Shown here one piece after another: positions 60,087 through 64,000 of a stretch of 64,000 nt of DNA. A program made the position numbers and the translations under genes. The stretch comes from Saprospirales bacterium (lineage in GTDB: Bacteria > Bacteroidota > Bacteroidia > Chitinophagales > Saprospiraceae): contig JADJTT010000006.1 of the NCBI GenBank assembly GCA_016711045.1, forward strand, positions 62,001-126,000, read 5' to 3'. The notes under the pieces were generated by a model, which saw only the letters and a program-made list of their open reading frames with translations, was not told where the DNA came from and searched no databases. How positions within the stretch are numbered: position 1 is the first letter of the stretch; the number at the start of each line of letters is the position of its first letter.

Positions 60087-60123
60087 GACTGCAACCGCAG
60101 GTGGCTGCCACCGAAGGCGGTGG
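60087..60123. repeat. GC-rich intergenic hairpins upstream of slyD and the cyclase gene
   Basis: GGTGG-CTG-CCACC (60100-60112) and CCACCG-AAGG-CGGTGG (60108-60123) overlap, so two stems compete for the same bases. The region lies between the divergent slyD and cyclase genes. It looks like a member of an intergenic repeat family. Confidence 0.5.
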
Positions 60124-60223
60124 ATAATGTGCAACTATTTTTCTTATTTTTTGAAGTATTTACTCCAAATTTGTAAGACAGGCAAGGTAAGTGCTTTTGC
60201 CTTTTTAACCAATAATTTCGCCA

Positions 60224-60982
60224 ATGATCGTACAAGTTCCATATCAGGATGGCCTGTTGCAGGCTGATTTAACACAGCCGGTCGATATTTCCATCCCATT
60301 GCGGGAGGGGCATGAAACGGTAAATTGTTTCTACGCACCCTATTTGGAGACAGCGCCGGTAGTGGCAGGTTCGTTTATTGGAAGTACGGCAAAGGGCGGA
60401 CCGGTCAATTTTTTGAACGTAAAACTCAACCCGCACGGCAATGGAACCCACACGGAATGTGTAGGGCACATCGCCAGGGAGCCATTTTCTATTAATGAGA
60501 CCTTGACAAAGTTCCATTTCCTTGCGAAATTGCTTAGTGTTTATCCGACTCGAACCGATGCGGGTGACCGGGTGATCGGGAAAGCTCAGGTAGAAGATTG
60601 GCTTGAACCGGATGAAGTGGAAGCTGTTGTACTTCGTACCCTCCCCAACGAAACCGATAAATTGACGCGCCACTACTCGGGTACCAATCCGCCATACTTA
60701 CATCACGAGGCGGTGGACTATCTGGTGGAGCGCGGCGTGCAACACCTCCTCCTCGACCTGCCATCTGTCGATCGGGAAGAGGATGAAGGCAAACTGCTGG
60801 CCCACCGAGCGTTCTGGAAATATCCGGGCACCGTGGAAGCCGGCCGCCGCCACTGTACGATCACTGAATTGATTTACGTACCGGATGACGTCCCCGATGG
60901 CTTGTATCTCCTCCAACTGCAAATCACCAGCCTGGAGATCGATGCCAGCCCAAGTAAGCCGGTGCTTTATAAATTGGTATAA
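60224..60982 (+). CDS. cyclase family protein, kynurenine-formamidase-like
   Basis: The 252-residue protein has LTQPVDISIPLREGHETVNC at the N-terminus and the metal-binding motif LNPHGNGTHTECVGHIARE, a variant of the HGTHxDxPxH motif of the cyclase/formamidase fold; AVVLRTLPNETDKLTRHYSG, TNPPYLHHEAVDYLVERGVQ, HLLLDLPSVDREEDEGKL and AHRAFW follow, matching the family order, with a second metal His. Family members include kynurenine formamidase, which hydrolyses N-formylkynurenine, and other amidases. No other kynurenine-pathway gene is near, so the substrate is not fixed. It stands alone. Confidence 0.85.
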   Translation: MIVQVPYQDGLLQADLTQPVDISIPLREGHETVNCFYAPYLETAPVVAGSFIGSTAKGGPVNFLNVKLNPHGNGTHTECVGHIAREPFSINETLTKFHFLAKLLSVYPTRTDAGDRVIGKAQVEDWLEPDEVEAVVLRTLPNETDKLTRHYSGTNPPYLHHEAVDYLVERGVQHLLLDLPSVDREEDEGKLLAHRAFWKYPGTVEAGRRHCTITELIYVPDDVPDGLYLLQLQITSLEIDASPSKPVLYKLV

Positions 60983-61020
60983 AATGTTTATTAAGTTTAT
61001 GAGGTTTATTTTCGTCATGA

Positions 61021-61047
61021 CCTCATAAACCTCATAAACCTCATAAA
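61021..61047. repeat. three tandem copies of CCTCATAAA
   Basis: A 9-base unit is repeated three times perfectly just before the 61055 start codon. Upstream, 60990-61003 carries the inverted form (AAGTTTATGAGG), so a stem with alternative registers can form over the ribosome-binding region of the next gene. Confidence 0.7.
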
Positions 61048-61054
61048 CTTAGCA

Positions 61055-61747
61055 TTGAGCCTCTCCAAACCCGCATATCGTTCCAAACTCTACCGCGACT
61101 TCAAGAGCCTTGAAGGAGCCTCGGTACATTCCCGTATTCGCTTTTTCGAAAGCCATGAGAAAGCCATACGGCAATTGGAGGATATGGAGTTTGCGGAGTT
61201 GCTCTTTGCGTATGCGGAGGCCTTATTCCAGGCCGGCGCTTTCGCCAAATACAAGGTCGTAGCCGATGAAGTAATCGCCTGTTGTATGGAACGACACGTC
61301 ACAGAGTTTCGGGGCGAAGACATTTTTTTGAATTCCATTTTCCGAAAGGCAGTAGCCTGTTACCATTTGCAGGAATACGACCAGGCGGTGCATCTTTTTA
61401 AGGAGTTGCTGCGCATGGATCCATCCAATTCTGCCGGGCGGCTCGGTTTGCGCCGCACACTTTACCGGATGAAGCCTGAAAAAGTGTTGACGGCCCGTGC
61501 TGTCAGTGTGCTGCTCTTGCTGGCCGCAGCCTTCATCACGGCAGTGGAGCTGCTTTTCGTGCGTTACTTTTTTTCTTCCTGGGTAAAAACGGTGGAATGG
61601 ACCCGGATCGGGCTGTTCCTGCTCGGGGTCCTGGTGTTGCTAGGGAGCGACCTGTACCAGCGCCGGCGGGCTTTCAGGGAAGTGGCGCGTTTTTCTAAGG
61701 AGATGGAGATGAGGAAGCAAAGCCGGAAAAAAATAGAGGTGTCTTAA
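61055..61747 (+). CDS. TPR protein with two C-terminal membrane segments
   Basis: Starts at a TTG (61055), as no ATG fits; the first residues LSKPAYRSKLYRDFKSLEGA are plausible. TPR-like helices follow (EFAELLFAYAEALFQAGAFA, NSIFRKAVACYHLQEYDQAV, HLFKELLRMDPSNSAGRLGL), then two hydrophobic segments (AVSVLLLLAAAFITAVELLF and TRIGLFLLGVLVLLGSDLYQ, about residues 148-205) and a basic tail (RKQSRKKIEVS). So a membrane-tethered TPR protein facing the cytoplasm is likely. I do not know a named family. The gene converges on the GT39 gene with only 4 bases between the stops. Confidence 0.7.
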   Translation: MSLSKPAYRSKLYRDFKSLEGASVHSRIRFFESHEKAIRQLEDMEFAELLFAYAEALFQAGAFAKYKVVADEVIACCMERHVTEFRGEDIFLNSIFRKAVACYHLQEYDQAVHLFKELLRMDPSNSAGRLGLRRTLYRMKPEKVLTARAVSVLLLLAAAFITAVELLFVRYFFSSWVKTVEWTRIGLFLLGVLVLLGSDLYQRRRAFREVARFSKEMEMRKQSRKKIEVS

Positions 61748-61751
61748 GGGA

Positions 61752-63194
61752 TCATTTGCTTCCCACCCGGTATAATCCACAATTTTTCCAGGTATGAAGG
61801 GGCTCTGTAGCCCAACGGTCATCTACGGCCCGGCGGGCCCGATCTTCACACATCAAAATGGTGTCGCCGGGTGTCAACTCATGGGGGTATTTCCGGGTTA
61901 TATCCTGCCCCTTTTCCCGATAGACCTTGGCATAGAAAGCAAGGTGGGAGTTGTAGTTGGTTTCAACGGCTACATACGACGGCCAGTCTTTCACTTCTTT
62001 CATGAAATCGGCATATTGCCGTTGCTCCCATCCGTATAAATTGTCGCGGGTATGATAGGATTGCAGGATTTGTTGCACAAACGGAATGGTGAACAGGCCA
62101 AACAGGAGGAGGCCTTTCAGTAGCCAAGCCGGGGTGGAGGAGTCTTCGATCCGGTCTACGATCACTCCTAATACGCCGCCTGTGGCGAGGGCTAACAGCG
62201 GATATACGGGGATGATATACCAGAACAGCTTGGTCTGAGCAACCGATAAGATCAACAGAAAACTAAGGGCGTTCCACAAAAAGAAAGCCCATTGCATGCG
62301 TCGGCTTTTTTCCGGGTCTCGAAAGCTGTACCAAATGGCAAGGGGAACAAATCCGATCCAGGGCCAGAATTCCCCTTCCCACATATTTTTAAAATAGAAA
62401 TACCAGGGACCGTGGTGCCCTTCCACGACATTGAGAAAACGTCCGCCCAGTTCGTTTTGCAACACGGCTTCCAGATAGCCGGGGCCAGCCCATTCGCGGC
62501 CCAGGTAATAAGCGGCGACTATTCCGATGGAGGCTAATACGGAAAAATAGAAATGTGATTGCCGGAGCAGGGGCAAGAGGTTGCGACTTGCAAGGAGAAA
62601 GAGCAACAGCCCGGGGAGGAAGAGGAAAATGACAATACCCTTGGTCAGCACGCCGAGTGTAAAAAACAGCATGGCCAGCCAGAGGCGTCTTCGTTGTTTA
62701 TCAGCGGCCGTGGCCCGGATGAAGTAGAAGAGTTGGATCAGGAAAAGCGTACTCCAAAGGGTGAGCAACGCATCGTAATCGCCGGTGCGGGTCGCGTGGT
62801 TGGTCACAAATCCAGGGGTGGTGAGCAGCACCAGGCTGCCTGCGAGGGAAGGGATCAGGGATCGGGTTTGCCGCCAGAGGAAGGAGAAAATCGCCAGGAT
62901 AGTAGCCAGTCCAGCCAATGCCGAAGGCAGCCGTACGGCCAGCAGGTTGAAGCCCAGTGCTTTCATGTGCAAGGCTTGTATCCAGACTAACAACGGGGGT
63001 TTGGTGCTCCAGAGGTCGGGTTTTCCATCGTAATAGGTAACGAGCCAATTCCCGTTTTGCACCATCTCCAGGGCGCTATTGGCTAACCGTCCTTCGTCGT
63101 AGACGAAAAGAGGAAGCGAATCGAGATGCATGAAGAGTGGAAAAAGAGCCAGGAGCGAAACACCAACGAGGCCTCCCCATTGTGTTTTTTTCAT
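61752..63194 (-). CDS. GT39/ArnT-like membrane glycosyltransferase
   Basis: A polytopic protein of about 480 residues with some ten membrane segments. The first periplasmic loop contains the acidic motif PLFVYDEGRLANSALEMVQN (Asp-Glu, equivalent to the catalytic D/E of GT-C enzymes) and YYDGKPDLWSTKPPLLVWIQ, as in ArnT and PMT-family enzymes that move a sugar from a polyprenyl-phosphate donor. NHATRTGDYDALLTLWS is the second conserved acidic loop. The soluble C-terminus has RKYPHELTPGDTILMCEDR. ATG 63194 is preferred to the upstream codons at 63242, which overlap speA. The acceptor is unknown. Confidence 0.88.
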   Translation of the reverse strand: MKKTQWGGLVGVSLLALFPLFMHLDSLPLFVYDEGRLANSALEMVQNGNWLVTYYDGKPDLWSTKPPLLVWIQALHMKALGFNLLAVRLPSALAGLATILAIFSFLWRQTRSLIPSLAGSLVLLTTPGFVTNHATRTGDYDALLTLWSTLFLIQLFYFIRATAADKQRRRLWLAMLFFTLGVLTKGIVIFLFLPGLLLFLLASRNLLPLLRQSHFYFSVLASIGIVAAYYLGREWAGPGYLEAVLQNELGGRFLNVVEGHHGPWYFYFKNMWEGEFWPWIGFVPLAIWYSFRDPEKSRRMQWAFFLWNALSFLLILSVAQTKLFWYIIPVYPLLALATGGVLGVIVDRIEDSSTPAWLLKGLLLFGLFTIPFVQQILQSYHTRDNLYGWEQRQYADFMKEVKDWPSYVAVETNYNSHLAFYAKVYREKGQDITRKYPHELTPGDTILMCEDRARRAVDDRWATEPLHTWKNCGLYRVGSK

Positions 63195-63198
63195 GGTA

Positions 63199-64000
63199 CT
63201 ATTTTTTGCCTGACTTTTGCACGGTTTCGTGGGTGTAGCCAAGGATGCTCAGCATATCTTCCGGTATCTGGGCCCGCTTGTAGAGGCTATCGACCAGGTT
63301 GCCCTGCTCGTCTTTATACAACAGGACGTGCTGGGGAGAGGGGATCAGGCAGTGCTTGATGCCGCCATAGCCACTCAGTGCATCCTGGTAGGCGCCGGTA
63401 TGAAAGAAGCCCAGGTATAGCGTTTCGGGGTCGTCTTTTGGGAAAATGGGCAGGTAGACCTGACTTTCATGGATCTCGGAGTTGTAGTAGTCGGAGTTGT
63501 CGCAACTCAGTCCGCCGATGTTCACCCGTCCGTATTCGTTGTGCCACTTGTTGATAGGCAAGAGGATAAAACGCTCTCCGATACCCCAGGAGTCGGGGAG
63601 GGTATTCATGAGAGAATTGTCGATCATGTACCACAACTCCGCATCGTTCTGTTGCTTACGGCCGATCACAGAGAAGATGGTGGCGCCACTTTCCCCGACA
63701 GTGTATTTGCCGAATTCGGTGAAAATATCGGGCTCAGGCACCTCCGATTCTTCGCAAGCTTCCATGATGAGGTTGACGATCTCTTTCACCATGTATTTGT
63801 AGTCGAACTCCGAGCCGAGCGAATTGCGGATCGGCATTCCGCCCCCGATATTGATCGCTTTAAGATCAGGGCAGATTGCACGCAGATCCCCGTAAAGTTT
63901 AACGGCTTTCTTGAGCTCCCCCCAGTAGTAGAGGCTGTCCTTGATGCCCGTATCCACGAAAAAGTGCAGCATCTTGAGCTTGAACTTCGGATTTCCGGCG
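63199..64000 (-). CDS. speA: biosynthetic arginine decarboxylase, 3' part
   Basis: SpeA turns arginine into agmatine in the polyamine pathway, using pyridoxal phosphate. Only the C-terminal part is in the window; the frame runs off the edge at 64000 (AGNPKFKLKMLHFFVDTG) with no start needed inside. KDSLYYWGELKKAVKLYGDL, AINIGGGMPIRNSLGSEFDY (phosphate-binding Gly loop), DIFTEFGKYTVGESGATIFS, WHNEYGRVNIGGLSCDNSDY (Cys-Asp-Ser motif of the active site, in the usual CDS/D sequence) and LGFFHTGAYQDALSGYGGIK identify the family. The Lys that binds the cofactor lies upstream, outside. Its stop is 4 bases before the GT39 start, so both share an mRNA. Confidence 0.9.
   Translation of the reverse strand, partial: AGNPKFKLKMLHFFVDTGIKDSLYYWGELKKAVKLYGDLRAICPDLKAINIGGGMPIRNSLGSEFDYKYMVKEIVNLIMEACEESEVPEPDIFTEFGKYTVGESGATIFSVIGRKQQNDAELWYMIDNSLMNTLPDSWGIGERFILLPINKWHNEYGRVNIGGLSCDNSDYYNSEIHESQVYLPIFPKDDPETLYLGFFHTGAYQDALSGYGGIKHCLIPSPQHVLLYKDEQGNLVDSLYKRAQIPEDMLSILGYTHETVQKSGKK

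Noticed and set aside
61021..61047. Replication-origin iterons
   Set aside because: Only three 9-base copies, no DnaA boxes, no dnaA or dnaN gene, and the copies lie directly at a gene start.

Overview
The window looks like chromosomal DNA of a Bacteroidota bacterium, probably of the Saprospiria group. The basis is family content: a SusC/SusD pair, a T9SS-secreted protease with GEVED domains and a C-terminal sorting domain, PorD, a FecI/FecR surface-signalling pair, a tetratricopeptide-CHAT protein, DUF2851 and DUF3137 proteins, and TAnnTTTG-like promoter boxes. This is inference from gene families; no rRNA is present and no search could be run.

Layout. 1-4325 is an accessory, decayed zone. 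It holds a TPR-CHAT gene broken by many poly-T length changes, a small lipoprotein, and a PIN-domain toxin-antitoxin module whose two genes carry three single-base changes in poly-A tracts. The module lies between two 140-bp direct repeats that end at the 3' end of a CAU-anticodon tRNA gene. That tRNA (3975-4325, minus) is interrupted right after its anticodon by a 277-nt group I intron, the most striking element here. 4.4-10.3 kb: two paralogous secreted proteins, trmB, a broken alpha/beta hydrolase, a beta-barrel protein and a DUF3137 membrane protein. 10.8-16.5 kb: a susC-susD-susE-like nutrient uptake operon with no enzyme next to it. 16.7-21.6 kb: bamD, rpoZ, coaBC, porD and an unknown secreted protein, tightly packed. 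21.6-23.3 kb: MlaE/MlaF lipid-transport ABC genes separated by two hairpins. 23.4-33.3 kb: glucosaminidase, LexA-like S24 regulator, PhyH dioxygenase, metF, M14 peptidase, fumarylacetoacetase, a PBP4-type carboxypeptidase, and a methyltransferase that carries a lipoprotein signal.

33.3-41.6 kb: a P-type cation ATPase with one frameshift, an acyl-CoA synthetase plus hydrolase operon, an HtrA-type protease, and a fused acetate kinase-PduL phosphotransacylase that could carry out acetyl-CoA to acetate plus ATP in one chain. 41.9-46.8 kb: an ECF sigma factor, a FecR anti-sigma factor, an STN-domain protein that lacks a TonB-dependent barrel, a barrel protein and a DUF2807 protein, suggesting a variant cell-surface signalling system. 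46.8-47.1 kb: a MITE-like palindromic element. 47.1-55.6 kb, minus strand: secreted subtilase, DUF3267 protease, thioredoxin, and a CrtI-like oxidoreductase, SDR, SnoaL-like protein and esterase group. 55.7-64 kb: tRNA-Gln, a second alpha/beta hydrolase, DUF2851, GT2, slyD, a cyclase-family protein, a TPR membrane protein, a GT39 transferase and the 3' part of speA.

Many gene junctions hold strong hairpins, some probably terminators and others members of a repeated palindromic family. Single-base frameshifts occur in five loci, mostly in homopolymers; from sequence alone I cannot tell real decay from consensus error.
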